Both the position numbers and the translations under genes were made by a program. From positions 3,374,001 to 3,438,000 of the forward strand of contig CP085710.1 in the NCBI GenBank assembly GCA_023823795.1: a stretch of DNA of 64,000 nucleotides, written 5' to 3'. Positions 35,531-45,992 of the stretch are shown piece by piece. Source of the DNA: Bacillus sp. F19. Lineage in GTDB: Bacteria; Bacillota; Bacilli; Bacillales; Bacillaceae. Position 1 is the first letter of the stretch; each line of letters begins with the position of its first letter. The notes below the pieces were generated by a model. That model had not been told where the DNA came from and did no database searches. It was given only the letters and a program-made list of their open reading frames with translations.

Positions 35531-35950
35531 TTACTCATATTTTCTTAAATCGAACTCTACTTTATCTCCATCTTTCAGCTCGATTTCATTAGCACCAGTC
35601 ATTGCATCTTCGCCATTTACGATTAAGTGCCAGTAGGTTTTATCCTTATCGCTTGCCATCATTCCATCAATTCCGCTGATGAACCCTCCAGCTTCTTCCA
35701 CTTCAAAATTCGCTTTCATTGCATCCATCAGAGTCTGCCCTTCTTCAAAAGATACTTCTTTTGAATCAACTTTCTCTGCCATTTCGTTTTTAGTCAGTGT
35801 AACAACAGCTTTTGTCTCTTCTGTTTTTTCTCCATTTTCAGCAGCCTGCTCTGATGCTGGAGCTTCCTTCTTCGGCTCCTCTGCTGTATTTCCGCATGCT
35901 GCAAGCAGCGCTAAAAAGAAAACGGATAGTAAGCTTAAAAATTTATTCAC
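35531..35950 (-). CDS. DUF4430 (transcobalamin C-domain-like) lipoprotein
   Basis: A 139-residue lipoprotein: lipobox LAAC (about residues 15-18), a disordered E/K/P-rich stretch (20-50), then a single DUF4430 domain (about 52-139) with VSFEEGQTLMDAMKANF, a GGFISGIDG turn, TYWHLIVNGEDA and a final KDGDKVEFDL. This fold is shared with the C-terminal beta domain of vertebrate transcobalamin and intrinsic factor, which helps hold cobalamin. GTG 35950 is the start, with AAGGAGAG 8 bases before; the frame to 36019 would hide the signal peptide. It is first in the riboswitch-controlled unit. Corrinoid capture is inference. Confidence 0.85.
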   Translation of the reverse strand: MNKFLSLLSVFFLALLAACGNTAEEPKKEAPASEQAAENGEKTEETKAVVTLTKNEMAEKVDSKEVSFEEGQTLMDAMKANFEVEEAGGFISGIDGMMASDKDKTYWHLIVNGEDAMTGANEIELKDGDKVEFDLRKYE

Positions 35951-36002
35951 AATTAATCTCTCCTTCTTATGTATGTATCTATTTGGTGAATCATGAAACC
36001 AC

Positions 36003-36033
36003 AAAACAAAAAAGCCCATCTGCAGATGGGCTT
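36003..36033 (-). terminator. Riboswitch terminator of the cobalamin module
   Basis: Perfect stem AAGCCCATCTGCAGATGGGCTT followed by TTTTGTTTTG lies between the cobalamin aptamer and the lipoprotein gene. Confidence 0.9.
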
Positions 36034-36080
36034 AATAAACGGCATAATAAGATACAGATTGTATGCAAAGAAGCATAAAT

Positions 36081-36300
36081 CCTGCCGTTTCTATGCTCAA
36101 CCCCCGAAGAATACAAACAATGTAAGAGATTCCGGCAGGTCTACTGACTTTTGCTTCATTCTCCACTTGAACCTTCCCATATAATAAACAGCAATAGAGC
36201 CATCTGATTATACAGTGGTTTAACCCAAAGTTTCGTCAGCAAATACAGTTGCGGGGACAGTTCAGGCATTGCACCTGATTCCCTATTAAGCGTAAAGCAC
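36081..36300 (-). ncRNA. Cobalamin riboswitch
   Basis: On the minus strand: AATAGGGAATCAGGTGCAAT, then CTGTCCCCGCAACTGT and finally the B12 box form AGTCAGTAGACCTGCCGG, which pairs with a later CGGCAGG. These are the invariant blocks of the class. It is followed by a terminator and the DUF4430, S-component and adenosyltransferase genes, so cobalamin should shut them off. Confidence 0.95.
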
Positions 36301-36338
36301 CTATATCTCAAAATATACAATTTTATAAATTCAGTCTT

Positions 36339-36367
36339 ATATTACATAAAATGATTCAGGTCTTCAA
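36339..36367 (-). promoter_or_regulatory. Promoter of cobalamin module
   Basis: TTGAAG (36367-36362), 17 bp, TAATAT (36344-36339), about 40 bp before the aptamer. Confidence 0.6.
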
Positions 36368-36409
36368 CAGAAATTTCATTAGGCGTTCCTTATGAAACAA
36401 GAATTTTCG

Positions 36410-38215
36410 TCACGCTCTATCAGAAAGACTGCTTTTTCGAGGCAAATAGAAGCTGAAGGCAGTACCTTCATCTACCTTGCTGTGCACATTGATCGTACCG
36501 GAATGGGCATCTACGATGTTTTTTGCAATCGCCAGGCCAAGGCCGGTGCCCGAACGGCCTCTCGTTCTTGCTTTGTCCGCTTTATAAAACCGTTCAAAGA
36601 CAAAAGGCAGATCCTCTTCTATAATACCTGTACCTGTATCTTTTACGTCTATTTTCATGCCGCCAGCAACGGTTTGAACATGAACTTCAACAGATCCCCC
36701 TTCAAGCGTATGTCTGATCGCATTATCAATAAGATTCGTCAAAACCTGCTCAATCTTATCGGGATCCAGAACAAACTCAGGGTCATCTATCGAAAATGAA
36801 GAGGTTAACGTGATTTTTTTGTCCCTTGCAAGTCCCTGGAATTTCCGGTTGATTTTTTCAATAAATTCATAAATCGAGATTCGTTCTAAATTCAGAGAAA
36901 TGTGACTGGCTTCCATTCTTGCCAGGTCCAGTAAATCGTTAACAAGTCTTCCCATGCGCAGTGATTCATCGTAGATTACCTGTGCAATCTCCTTTTTCTC
37001 TTCCTCAGAGCTTGCAATGTCATCGACTATCGCTTCACTGTATCCCTGCAGCATGGCAATCGGCGTTCTCAGCTCATGACTGACATTCGCAATAAAATCC
37101 TCCCGTAGCTTATCTAGCCTTCTCTCTTCTGTCATATCTCTGAGAACAGCAACTGCACCCCGAACATATGACTGGTTATAGAGAGGGCTCATGACCATCA
37201 CCCAGCTCCTGCCCTGAAGATTGACCTCGACTATGTGTTCTCTCTCTGTGTTGACAACTCTTTGAAATAATTCTTTTGCTTCTGGAGGGATTTCCTCTCC
37301 CTCATTGATTTGCATTTTTTGTTCGTAGTACCAGGACTGAAGAAACCGTTCAGCAGGGGGATTGGTCACGAGAATCGTCCCGTCAATATTCAGCGTAATG
37401 ACTCCGTCTGCCATACTGCTTAAAATACTGGTTAAATGTTCTTTTTCCTGGTTAAGTGCATTGATATTGAATTTCAGCTGCCTGCCCATTTGATTAAACG
37501 CGACGGCAAGCTCGCCAATTTCGTCATGACTTAAAATCGGCACCTTCGTATCAAACTTTCCGCGTGTAAGCTCCTGCGTTACTTCCCGCATTTTTCTGAG
37601 CGGATAAGTGATTCTTGTTGATAGAAAGAATGCGAATATCGTCGTTAATACAATGGCAATACCTGCCGTAAGCAGAATATATTTTGTCGTATGCTCTGTT
37701 GTTTCGTGAACAGCAAGCAGCGACTGCGACATAAACACTGCCCCGTTTTCCCCATTTTTCAGCTCATAGGGTACACCGACGACCAGCACTTCCTCGTTAT
37801 TATCCGAACTGATCTGCTGCTCTTTGGAGAGTTCGGTGAGCTTGCTGACATTTTTTTGATCTGCAAACACTTTAGACAGCTCGCTGTCATTCTGAATATC
37901 CTCCATTTCAAAAACAGGGGTACTGTCAAATTTCTTTGGTGAAAACCAGTATTTGTTCTGATCTTCGACGATGATGATGCTTGTAAGTTCATCGGCCAGT
38001 TCCCATGAGATTGACCTCGCCAGTTCCTGATCTTCATGTTTTTCAAGAATAACCGAGATTTTGTTGGCTAATTGTGTAAGCTCCCGTTTGGCCTCGTCCA
38101 CATGATAATTTTCAATGAATTCTAGAAGTAGCACAGTCAGAATTAATAAAACAAAAGAAACGAGCAATAAAATGGTAAACCACAGTTTACCGACTACGCT
38201 TTTCCAAAACATCAT
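36410..38215 (-). CDS. resE: Sensor histidine kinase ResE
   Basis: ResE phosphorylates ResD to activate aerobic and anaerobic respiration genes. The 601-residue protein has two membrane helices (about residues 10-32 and 175-195), an extracellular domain between, HAMP (about 196-248), PAS (about 255-360), HisKA with [13 protein letters not shown] (His about 382) and HATPase boxes DTGTGI and GTGLGL. Its start overlaps the resD stop (ATGA). Length is close to the B. subtilis protein. Confidence 0.96.
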   Translation of the reverse strand: MMFWKSVVGKLWFTILLLVSFVLLILTVLLLEFIENYHVDEAKRELTQLANKISVILEKHEDQELARSISWELADELTSIIIVEDQNKYWFSPKKFDSTPVFEMEDIQNDSELSKVFADQKNVSKLTELSKEQQISSDNNEEVLVVGVPYELKNGENGAVFMSQSLLAVHETTEHTTKYILLTAGIAIVLTTIFAFFLSTRITYPLRKMREVTQELTRGKFDTKVPILSHDEIGELAVAFNQMGRQLKFNINALNQEKEHLTSILSSMADGVITLNIDGTILVTNPPAERFLQSWYYEQKMQINEGEEIPPEAKELFQRVVNTEREHIVEVNLQGRSWVMVMSPLYNQSYVRGAVAVLRDMTEERRLDKLREDFIANVSHELRTPIAMLQGYSEAIVDDIASSEEEKKEIAQVIYDESLRMGRLVNDLLDLARMEASHISLNLERISIYEFIEKINRKFQGLARDKKITLTSSFSIDDPEFVLDPDKIEQVLTNLIDNAIRHTLEGGSVEVHVQTVAGGMKIDVKDTGTGIIEEDLPFVFERFYKADKARTRGRSGTGLGLAIAKNIVDAHSGTINVHSKVDEGTAFSFYLPRKSSLSDRA

Positions 38216-38934
38216 TCACTGCCTACCTCAAATTTGTATCCAACTCCCCAAACAGTCACGATCATGGCAGCTGCATCAGGTGATACCTTGCTCAGTTTTT
38301 CTCTAAGGCGTTTTACATGTGTATCAACTGTACGCAGATCACCAAAGAACTCGTATTGCCATACTTCTTTTAATAATTTCTCGCGGTCGTATACTTTGTC
38401 CGGCGTTTTTGCGAGGAAATAAAGCAGCTCATATTCTTTTGGAGTTAAACTGACCTCTTTGCCGTCTGCAAGCACCCGGTGTGCATCGTGATCAATAGAA
38501 AGATTCGGGAACACGATAACATTCTTAGCTTTCGTTTCTGTTTTCAGGAATGATGTTGTCGATGAGCGTCTAAGAAGTGCTTTCACTCGCAGAACGACTT
38601 CTCTTGGACTGAAAGGCTTTACGATGTAATCATCTGTTCCCACTTCAAAGCCCTGAACCCTGTTTACCTCTTCACCTTTTGCCGTAAGCATAATGATAGG
38701 AGTGGCTTTTTTCAGGCGCAGTTGTCTGCAAACTTCAATCCCATCGAGTCCGGGCATCATTAAATCAAGCAGGATTAAGTCATATTCTGTAGACAGTGCC
38801 ATTTCAAGAGCATCACTTCCGTTGTCAGCTTCTTCAATTTGATAGTTTTCTCTCTCTAAATACATTTTCAAAAGTCTTCTGATTCGGTCTTCATCGTCAA
38901 CGACCAAGATTTTATAGTTCATGTTGTTTTCCAT
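38212..38934 (-). CDS. resD: Response regulator ResD
   Basis: An OmpR-family activator of 240 residues: receiver domain (about 5-118) with acidic pocket DDED, phosphorylation Asp in [10 protein letters not shown] (about residue 56) and KPFSPRE, and winged-helix DNA-binding domain (about 140-235, [16 protein letters not shown]). Nearly identical in plan to B. subtilis ResD. It is cotranscribed with resE; a terminator and a repeat separate it from resC. Confidence 0.97.
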   Translation of the reverse strand: MENNMNYKILVVDDEDRIRRLLKMYLERENYQIEEADNGSDALEMALSTEYDLILLDLMMPGLDGIEVCRQLRLKKATPIIMLTAKGEEVNRVQGFEVGTDDYIVKPFSPREVVLRVKALLRRSSTTSFLKTETKAKNVIVFPNLSIDHDAHRVLADGKEVSLTPKEYELLYFLAKTPDKVYDREKLLKEVWQYEFFGDLRTVDTHVKRLREKLSKVSPDAAAMIVTVWGVGYKFEVGSE

Positions 38935-38976
38935 CTTGTTTCTCCTCCTTCAAGTACTCAATACCTTTATCTTACC

Positions 38977-39006
38977 AAAAAACCTTCACTTTATATGAGT
39001 GAAGGC
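38977..39006 (-). terminator. Terminator between resC and resD
   Basis: GCCTTCACTCATATAAAGTGAAGG followed by TTTTTTGG on the minus strand. It should end most resABC transcripts, so resDE needs its own promoter. Confidence 0.8.
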
Positions 39007-39016
39007 TCTCTTGATA

Positions 39017-39130
39017 AGAAAAGTGCCCGTTTAGCTCCGGCAGACAGATAAGAATCCGGCAGAAAAGTCCAAGTTTGACTTTTCCTCTGGAATAGTTCTG
39101 GCTGATGAGGTGGGCGATGGAACTGGACAC
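39017..39130 (+). repeat. Dispersed intergenic repeat, full copy
   Basis: Contains TTAGCTCCGGCAGACAGATA, GGCAGAAAAGTCCAAGTT, GACTTTTC and GGCGATGGAACTGGACA, the same ordered blocks as at 1-115. It sits between resC and the resC-resD terminator. Confidence 0.75.
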
Positions 39131-39181
39131 CACTGCAAAAACTTTATACTTTCTTTTCTCTTAAAGAAAAACTCTTATTAA

Positions 39182-40357
39182 CTATGCATAAGAATGCAGA
39201 CCGGCAATCACCAGATTGACAAAAATCAGATTAAACATGATGATGGCAAAGCCAATAACGGCAAGCCATGCTGATTTTTCTCCCTGCCATCCTTTTGAAA
39301 GACGCAAATGCAGGTAGGCCGCATAGAAAAGCCAGGTAATTAATGCCCATACTTCTTTAGGGTCCCAGCCCCAAAAGCGTGTCCAGGCGATTTGAGCCCA
39401 GATCATCGCAAAAATGAGCGCTCCCAGAGTGAATACCGGAAATCCTATTGTAACAGATCGATATCCGATTTCATCTACTAAATCCAGATTTACGTTTTTG
39501 GTGAGAGGCTGAAGGAAAGCTGAGATTCGCTTTCTCAAGATTAACCGGATCGCTCCGTATAATAATAATCCGGTGCCAATTGACCAAATGACAGTATTCA
39601 GCTTTCTCGCAGAAATAAGAGCGGGAACTTCAATAAGAGCTTCCATTTTGCCTTCTGTTAAAAGTTCGCCTTTATGAGGGCCTACCAGAGCAGGCATATT
39701 ATAGATCATTTCTGCATTTTGCTCATTTTTATCTGTCCATTTATAAACGGCTTCATAATCCATCATTCTGAAGGTGCTTGTTATTGCAATGAATGCAATC
39801 GTAGCTACAAGTGTATACATGACAACTTCAAGCCAGAATGTTTTTTTGGAATTTTTCGTTTGATCCACTGTCCGGATTAAATAAATCACACCCGCTATAA
39901 AGCTGATGGCAAGAATCGCCTGACCAAGAGCCGCTGTTGTCACGTGAATGTGCAGCCAGCTGCTTTGAAGCGCTGGGATAAGCGGTGAGATATCTGACGG
40001 AAACATGCTCGCATAAGCGATAATCAGCAATGCGACCGGCAGAGTAAAAAGCCCTAAAATAGACACTTTATAAATAAAGTAGAGTACTATAAATGCAAGA
40101 ACAAGCATCATGCCAAAGAATGTTGTAAATTCAAAAAGATTGCTGACCGGTGCATGACCGGATGCGATCCATCTCGTAATGAAATAGCCAACTTGTGCTG
40201 CAAAAGCAAGAATCGTAATTGCAATACCTGCAGTCGCCCATTTACTTGGCTTTTTGTATTCTTTTCTCTTATCACGGATGGCTCCGCCAAAAAGAAATGT
40301 CGCAGTCAGATATAAAATGAATGCTGCAAATAGCAAATTACTGCTTAAAGCCGCCAC
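39182..40357 (-). CDS. resC: Cytochrome c biogenesis protein ResC (CcsA)
   Basis: A heme-handling membrane protein of System II cytochrome c maturation. The 391-residue protein has about ten helices and the WWD heme motif in [21 protein letters not shown] (about residues 307-327). GTG 40357 is the start, with AGGAGG 7 bases upstream and a length equal to the family; the frame to 40417 is rejected. It pairs with ResB, encoded 25 bp upstream in the operon. Confidence 0.95.
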   Translation of the reverse strand: MAALSSNLLFAAFILYLTATFLFGGAIRDKRKEYKKPSKWATAGIAITILAFAAQVGYFITRWIASGHAPVSNLFEFTTFFGMMLVLAFIVLYFIYKVSILGLFTLPVALLIIAYASMFPSDISPLIPALQSSWLHIHVTTAALGQAILAISFIAGVIYLIRTVDQTKNSKKTFWLEVVMYTLVATIAFIAITSTFRMMDYEAVYKWTDKNEQNAEMIYNMPALVGPHKGELLTEGKMEALIEVPALISARKLNTVIWSIGTGLLLYGAIRLILRKRISAFLQPLTKNVNLDLVDEIGYRSVTIGFPVFTLGALIFAMIWAQIAWTRFWGWDPKEVWALITWLFYAAYLHLRLSKGWQGEKSAWLAVIGFAIIMFNLIFVNLVIAGLHSYA

Positions 40358-40382
40358 TCCTTTTCCTCCTCTATGACTTGTC

Positions 40383-42020
40383 TTATTTCTCGTCTGACTG
40401 ATCCTTCGGCTTTTCAATCAATGTGCCTTCAAGCACTGAATCAATCTCATTTTTAATGCCGTACCAATTCTTATTTGTATGCCCGGCAAGAAGAATTCCT
40501 TCTCCGGTTCGTCTGATCCAGATGCGTCGATGATTCCAATACATACCTTGGGTGACGCCTATCATGAAAATGGCACCGCCAAGTCCAAGAAACCAAAGAG
40601 TATTGTCTTTGCGAACAGTAAGAGCTGAGAGATTCTTTGTTTCCACGCCTTCAAACTTCATTTTCAGCTGGTTGTCTTCATTTGGTTCAATTGTCTGCTG
40701 AATGGCAACGAAGCTTGTTTCGCCCTTAGGTTTATCAGGAGAAATCATTTTAAATACAAAAGCAGGATTATCCGGTATTCTCGTTTTCGTAGCAGGCTCT
40801 CCCTCACTGTTAAAATAAAAATCAGGAAGGTAGCTTGCCACTTCTACTTTATAGCCATTGCCCAAATCAAATTCTTTTTGAGGATCCAGCAGATCAATTG
40901 TCAGCTGTCCAAAGTTTTCCTCCGTCTTTTTGTCTACTAAACTAAATGTCATTTTATTCAATTCATTTAATTTATAATCCACTTGATACAAGGCGTATGA
41001 ATCATGCTTAAGCGGCTGATTTACTTTGATTTGCTCATCTTTTATTTTTTTCAGCTCAGGCTCTTCCCCGATGACCGCTTCACCTTGTCTCTCGTACAAA
41101 GTAACGTTCGTCTGGTAATTTTTTACAACGCTGCCGTCCCCAACTCTTGTAAGGGCATCCTGAAACACTTCATCTTCGCTGTCTTTTTTGTATGTTTCCA
41201 TCACAAACTTGTCACTGTGGAGAAAATACTTGCCTTCAGTTCCCGGAATGACATTCGTTTCCCCTTCGCGGATCCAAATGACATCATCCACATACATTCC
41301 CGGTACAAACCTCAGCATAGCTCCAAACAAAAAGATGATCAGACCGATATGATTGACATACGGTCCCCATCTTGAAAAACGATTTTTCTCTGCAAGGAGA
41401 TTTCCGTTTTCTTCTCGAACATGATAGCGTTTTCTCTTCAGTCTGTCTTTAATATTTTCAAGCTGTTCCTCCGCCTTGTTGACTGAAGGGGTTTCGCTGA
41501 ATAATCGCTGTCTTCGCATAAAGCTTTCATGGCGTGTGACACCTTGTTTTTTCAGCGCACGATAGAGCGGTACAAAGCGGTCTAAGCTTGCAATGACCAA
41601 TGAAGCAGCAAGCGCTCCGATTAAAACCATGTACCACCATGAGCTGAATAATTCATGAAACCCCATTTGGAAATAAAGCTGTCCGATTACCCCGTACTCC
41701 TCGCGGTAAAATTCTTCGGGAGTTACATTTGGCGGAATGTACATGACCTGCGGAAGGATTGTGCCGATTGCTGATGCAATTAAGATCAGTACGATAATCC
41801 AGATGCCGACCTTTACAGATGAAAAGAAGTTCCAGATCTTATCGACCGGCGTTTTCTTATAAGTCTGTGAGCGTCTTGCACTGCCATCATATTTCATATC
41901 CAATAGTTTTTCAGAAACAGCTTGATTGCTGTCCATTTCCTGAACAGGACGACCGCAGGATTCACAAAGAATCGTTCCGTGCGGATTACTGTGTCCGCAC
42001 TTGCATTTCACTTCATTCAT
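40383..42020 (-). CDS. resB: Cytochrome c biogenesis protein ResB
   Basis: Partner of ResC in exporting heme and ligating it to apocytochromes. The 545-residue protein begins with a zinc-ribbon-like [18 protein letters not shown], unusual for the family outside bacilli but typical there, then four membrane helices and a large extracellular domain (about 230-470). ATG 42020 follows GGGGAG; the frame to 42080 is rejected. Encoded between resA and resC. Confidence 0.95.
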   Translation of the reverse strand: MNEVKCKCGHSNPHGTILCESCGRPVQEMDSNQAVSEKLLDMKYDGSARRSQTYKKTPVDKIWNFFSSVKVGIWIIVLILIASAIGTILPQVMYIPPNVTPEEFYREEYGVIGQLYFQMGFHELFSSWWYMVLIGALAASLVIASLDRFVPLYRALKKQGVTRHESFMRRQRLFSETPSVNKAEEQLENIKDRLKRKRYHVREENGNLLAEKNRFSRWGPYVNHIGLIIFLFGAMLRFVPGMYVDDVIWIREGETNVIPGTEGKYFLHSDKFVMETYKKDSEDEVFQDALTRVGDGSVVKNYQTNVTLYERQGEAVIGEEPELKKIKDEQIKVNQPLKHDSYALYQVDYKLNELNKMTFSLVDKKTEENFGQLTIDLLDPQKEFDLGNGYKVEVASYLPDFYFNSEGEPATKTRIPDNPAFVFKMISPDKPKGETSFVAIQQTIEPNEDNQLKMKFEGVETKNLSALTVRKDNTLWFLGLGGAIFMIGVTQGMYWNHRRIWIRRTGEGILLAGHTNKNWYGIKNEIDSVLEGTLIEKPKDQSDEK

Positions 42021-42036
42021 GATGAAAACTCCCCGT

Positions 42037-42558
42037 TTACGGCTTGATTGATTCCATATAGTCCCTGACCATCCGCTCATTCATCTGGCCAGTGATAATT
42101 TCTGCTACTTTTCCATTTTTATCTATCAGAAATGTAGTCGGAAGAGGGACAACACCGTATGCATCTAAAACTTGCCGGTCCTTATCCAGGACGACAGGAA
42201 AAGATAAATCATATGTATCCGTAAAGTTCTGTACGGCAATCTTTGATTCTGCGATGTTGACGGCAATCACCTCTACACCTTGTTCTTTATAATAATCATA
42301 CTGATTTTGCATGTAGGGCATTTCGCGTTTGCACGGTTCGCACCATGTTCCCCAGAAATTCAGGAAAACGCCCTTTCCCTTATAATCAGAAAGCTGATGC
42401 TTGTCCCCGTTTAAGTCTGTTAAAACAAAATCAGGGGCATCGCTTCCAACCTTCACTTTTTCCTTGCTTGAGAAAAAGTTCGTATATAACGTATATCCAA
42501 GTGCTGCAACCAGCACAAAAAGGATGATCGATCTCATGAGCAACCGTCTTTTTTTCAT
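42037..42558 (-). CDS. resA: Thiol-disulfide oxidoreductase ResA
   Basis: ResA keeps the apocytochrome c heme-binding cysteines reduced outside the membrane. The 173-residue protein has an N-terminal membrane anchor (residues 8-26), a thioredoxin fold and active site [16 protein letters not shown] (WCEPC, about 70-74), with cis-Pro in [13 protein letters not shown] 42558 follows GGGAGAG. A TATAAT (42599-42594) without a clear -35 lies upstream, consistent with a ResD-activated promoter. Confidence 0.96.
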   Translation of the reverse strand: MKKRRLLMRSIILFVLVAALGYTLYTNFFSSKEKVKVGSDAPDFVLTDLNGDKHQLSDYKGKGVFLNFWGTWCEPCKREMPYMQNQYDYYKEQGVEVIAVNIAESKIAVQNFTDTYDLSFPVVLDKDRQVLDAYGVVPLPTTFLIDKNGKVAEIITGQMNERMVRDYMESIKP

Positions 42559-42658
42559 AAAAAACTCTCCCATATCCTCATACATTTCAACTCATTATAT
42601 CACTGTTTATTTCAAACGTTTTCTTAATAATTTGAAGTTTATGTGAAAATTAAAGGGC

Positions 42659-43384
42659 TTACTTTCCAAACTTGGCAAGTGATCTAAGCTGTTTGACCTC
42701 ATGCGGAGATAATTCACGCGCATCTCCTGTTTTCAATCCTTTTAAGTCAAGGAACGCATACGTTTCACGCTTTAGTTTCAAGACAGGATGGCCAATTGCC
42801 TCAAACATGCGGCGGACTTGACGGTTTCTGCCTTCATGGATCGTCAGTTCAATGATGCTCGTTTGCTTCTTTTTATCCAATGAAACAAATTTGACTTTTG
42901 CCGGGGCTGTTTTGCCATCTTCCAGCATAATTCCCTTTTCGAGAGACTTCAGGTTTTCACGGAGCGGAATTCCTTTTACTTTGGCTACATAGGTTTTCTC
43001 TACTTCACTGCTTGGATGCATAAGCAGATTGGCAAATTCACCGTCGTTCGTCATGATTAAAATTCCCGAAGTATCATAATCAAGCCGTCCTACAGGATAA
43101 ATACGTTCTTTGATCTGGGGAAAAAAGTCCGTAACTGTTTTTCTTCCTTTATCATCAATGGCAGCTGAAATGACGCCGCGCGGTTTATAAAGAATAAAAT
43201 AGACTGGTTCTTCCTTTTCAACAGGGACACCTGCCACTTCAACACGGTCATTTCCGGAAACTTTAATGCCAAGCTCTCTTACGACTTTTCCGTTAACTGT
43301 CACTTTTCCTTCTAATATAAGCTCCTCTGCTTTTCTTCTTGATGCAAGACCTGCATGAGCTATCACTTTTTGTAAACGTTCCAT
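42659..43384 (-). CDS. rluB: 23S rRNA pseudouridine synthase RluB
   Basis: Makes a pseudouridine in 23S rRNA (position 2605 in E. coli numbering by family). The 241-residue protein has an S4 RNA-binding domain (about 1-60, RLQKVIAHAGLASRRKAEELI) and the catalytic Asp in GRLDYDTSGILIMTNDG (about 99-115). ATG 43384 has GAGGTG before it; GTG 43393 overlaps the site. It lies upstream of resA as in B. subtilis. Confidence 0.95.
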   Translation of the reverse strand: MERLQKVIAHAGLASRRKAEELILEGKVTVNGKVVRELGIKVSGNDRVEVAGVPVEKEEPVYFILYKPRGVISAAIDDKGRKTVTDFFPQIKERIYPVGRLDYDTSGILIMTNDGEFANLLMHPSSEVEKTYVAKVKGIPLRENLKSLEKGIMLEDGKTAPAKVKFVSLDKKKQTSIIELTIHEGRNRQVRRMFEAIGHPVLKLKRETYAFLDLKGLKTGDARELSPHEVKQLRSLAKFGK

Positions 43385-43520
43385 TTCTTTCACCTCGTTA
43401 ACATCTTACTTCTTATCATTTTTTTATACAAGTTCTCATCAAATGAACCTCTTTAAAAAATGCATGAAGCCTTATTATCTCACAAAAACAGGAGCAATGA
43501 GACAAAAATATTTCAGCAGA

Positions 43521-43551
43521 TAAAAAGAGGCTCCGCATTTTCCGGAAGCCC
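43521..43551 (-). terminator. dacB-spmA-spmB terminator
   Basis: GGCTTCCGGAAAATGCGGAGCC followed by TCTTTTTATC lies after spmB. Confidence 0.75.
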
Positions 43552-43562
43552 CTTCAAATCTA

Positions 43563-44090
43563 TTAAAAAAGCATCATGACAATGATGATTGATGCAATGA
43601 TTCCCATAAGATCAGCAAGCAAACCTACTTTAAGCGCATCCCCCATCTTTTTAACCCCTACAGCTCCAAAATAAACGGTCAATATATACAAGGTTGTATC
43701 TGTGCTTCCCTGCATGACTGCTGCAAGCCTCCCAATAAAAGAGTCAGGTCCGTAGGCTGCAATTAAATCTGTTGTCATGCCAAGAGCTGCTGTTCCAGAA
43801 ATGGGCCTGATAAATGCTAGGGGAACAATCTCGCTTGGAACGCCGATTGCATCCAATGCCGGTTTCATCATGCCTATAAAAAATTCAAGGGCTCCTGAAG
43901 CTCTGAAAATCGTAATCGCAACGAGCATGCCCACTAAATAAGGAATAATTGAAAACGCAATATCAATTCCTTCTTTACCGCCCTCTACAAAAGTTTCATA
44001 CGTCGGCACTTTTTTGTACGTCCCATATAATAGAATAAACCCGATGATCAGCGGGATCATCCATAAAGAGATTAGACTGATCATTCCCAT
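43563..44090 (-). CDS. spmB: Spore maturation protein SpmB
   Basis: SpmB with SpmA is required for full spore core dehydration. The 175-residue protein has about five helices in a nucleoside-recognition (Gate) domain, with LLYGTYKKVPTYETFVEGGK (about 20-39). ATG 44090 has AAGGAGAG; the frame to 44138 is rejected. It starts 1 bp after the spmA stop. Confidence 0.94.
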   Translation of the reverse strand: MGMISLISLWMIPLIIGFILLYGTYKKVPTYETFVEGGKEGIDIAFSIIPYLVGMLVAITIFRASGALEFFIGMMKPALDAIGVPSEIVPLAFIRPISGTAALGMTTDLIAAYGPDSFIGRLAAVMQGSTDTTLYILTVYFGAVGVKKMGDALKVGLLADLMGIIASIIIVMMLF

Positions 44091-44091
44091 C

Positions 44092-44685
44092 CTATTTTCT
44101 CTCCTTCCGCATTCTTCTATGATAGAAATAGCGGTCAATCAGAATGGCGCCTATGGCTGAAATTATCGTTGCAAGCAAAGTCGGGCCAACAATATCAGTT
44201 GGAGATTTTGAACCGTATGTCATTCTTACAGCAATCACCGTCGTTGGAATTAAGGTAATACTCGACGTGTTGACAGCAAGAAATGTGATCATGGATCTGC
44301 TTGCAACAGGTTTGTCTCCGTTTAATTTTTTCATCTGCTCCATCGCTTTAATTCCAAGCGGAGTTGCTGCATTCCCCAGTCCAAAAAGATTAGCAATCAT
44401 ATTTGAAAGAATGTAGCCCATTGCAGGATGATCTGCGGGAATCTCAGGAAAAAGCCTTTTTACAAATGGTTTAAACAGCTGGCTAAGCTTTTCAAGCAAA
44501 CCCGCCTTTTCAGCAACCTTCATGAGCCCCAGCCAGAAAACAAGGACGCTGATCAGTCCGATGCTGATGGTTACAGCATCTTTCGCGCCTTTGAAAACGG
44601 CAGAATTCACTTGTTCCATCGTTCCATTGATCATGGCGAAGACAATGCCGATGACAGTCAGCCCAACCCAAATAATATTAATCAT
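44092..44685 (-). CDS. spmA: Spore maturation protein SpmA
   Basis: A 197-residue membrane protein, the partner of SpmB, with a Gate-like domain: about five helices and GAKDAVTISIGLISVLVFWLGL (about 32-53), NMIANLFGLGNAATPLG (about 93-109). ATG 44685 overlaps the dacB stop by 8 bp, and starts with MINIIWVGLTV as in the family; the frame to 44745 is rejected. Confidence 0.94.
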   Translation of the reverse strand: MINIIWVGLTVIGIVFAMINGTMEQVNSAVFKGAKDAVTISIGLISVLVFWLGLMKVAEKAGLLEKLSQLFKPFVKRLFPEIPADHPAMGYILSNMIANLFGLGNAATPLGIKAMEQMKKLNGDKPVASRSMITFLAVNTSSITLIPTTVIAVRMTYGSKSPTDIVGPTLLATIISAIGAILIDRYFYHRRMRKERK

Positions 44686-45835
44686 AATCGCTGAAGCCTG
44701 CCCCAATGAAAAATAGCTTGCGGAGTTTCTCAAAAAGCGTCGCATTTGGTTTATTTGTTAAACCATTATCATAATAAACCGGAACCTCATCCACTCTTTC
44801 GTCTTCAACAATAATCGTGATTTTACCGACAACGTTCGGCACATCCTTCGGGTCATCCCAGTTTTTTTCCGGTTTGAGCAAAGAAACATTGATTCTGAGT
44901 TTATCTTCCTCTTCTTCAGTAAGAGGATAGAACACATCTCTTTTTATAAAAAGCTTATTTTTATAAATTTTATCTTTAATCTTTATATTTTTTAACATGC
45001 CTGAATCTTTTATCTTAAATAGATTATATTTGCTGAACGCCATATTAAACATTCCTATATGATCATTCCAGTCATCTGACGCATCAATTGTAACGGCTAC
45101 TAAATTCATGCCATCTTTTTGAGCAGTCGAAACGAGGGTGCGTTTTGCCCTTTTTGTATAGCCTGTTTTCCCTCCGGTGCTGTACTCATATAAACTTGTC
45201 AGCAGCTTATTCTTATTTCTCCATACACGGTCCCATTGTTCATTCGGATTTGGAGCCCGATGAACCTTAGTTCCGGAAATCTTCTGATAGATTGGATTTT
45301 CCATTGCATACCTTGTAAGGATTGCCATGTCATAGGCAGAGGAATAGTGATTTTCGTGATCATCCAGACCATGCGGATTAGCAAACTCCGTATTCATCAT
45401 GCCGATTTCAGCAGCTTTTTGATTCATTAAATGAACAAATCCTTCAACACTTCCTCCCACATGCTCAGCAATGGCTACTGCCGCATCATTGCCTGAACGG
45501 AGCATAAGACCATATACAAGATCTTCAAGTTTAATTTTTTCACCTTCTTGCAAGTAGACCGCAGAACCCTCTGCATGTATCGCACGATTGCTTACAGTTG
45601 CCTTCTCGTCCATTTTTCCGGACTCAATTGCAAGAATCGCTGTCATAATCTTTGTAATGCTGGCAATTCTTCGTTTGGTATGGGCGTCTTTCTCAAATAG
45701 GACTCTTCCGGATTCCTGTTCAATTAAAATCGCACTTCTTGCGCTCACGTCCATTTCAGCAGAAGAATGGCGCGGTACTGATATCAGCAAGAAGAAGATG
45801 AGTACGATCGCTGTTATCTGTTTCCATTGCCGCAT
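44678..45835 (-). CDS. dacB: D-alanyl-D-alanine carboxypeptidase DacB (PBP5*)
   Basis: Trims pentapeptides in spore cortex peptidoglycan, under mother-cell control in B. subtilis. The 385-residue protein has a signal peptide (1-27), the S11 peptidase motifs SITK (Ser59), SGN (about 118) and KTG (about 225), and a C-terminal membrane-associated domain. ATG 45835 has AAAGGA before it. It leads the dacB-spmA-spmB operon. Confidence 0.94.
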   Translation of the reverse strand: MRQWKQITAIVLIFFLLISVPRHSSAEMDVSARSAILIEQESGRVLFEKDAHTKRRIASITKIMTAILAIESGKMDEKATVSNRAIHAEGSAVYLQEGEKIKLEDLVYGLMLRSGNDAAVAIAEHVGGSVEGFVHLMNQKAAEIGMMNTEFANPHGLDDHENHYSSAYDMAILTRYAMENPIYQKISGTKVHRAPNPNEQWDRVWRNKNKLLTSLYEYSTGGKTGYTKRAKRTLVSTAQKDGMNLVAVTIDASDDWNDHIGMFNMAFSKYNLFKIKDSGMLKNIKIKDKIYKNKLFIKRDVFYPLTEEEEDKLRINVSLLKPEKNWDDPKDVPNVVGKITIIVEDERVDEVPVYYDNGLTNKPNATLFEKLRKLFFIGAGFSDYD

Positions 45836-45950
45836 AACACCCACGTCCTTTTATTGTTTTGTACAAGTTTATGCGGATGGACAAAGGTTATGAACGTTAA
45901 ATTTGAAAAACAGCGTGCCTAAAACTCCGAAGCAGCCTTGAAAATGACAT

Positions 45951-45988
45951 AAAAAAAACAGCTGCCCTGAAAGTACAGAACAGCTGCT
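45951..45988 (-). terminator. ypuI terminator
   Basis: AGCAGCTGTTCTGTACTTTCAGGGCAGCTGTTTTTTTTATG form after the ypuI stop. Confidence 0.85.
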
Positions 45989-45992
45989 TTTA

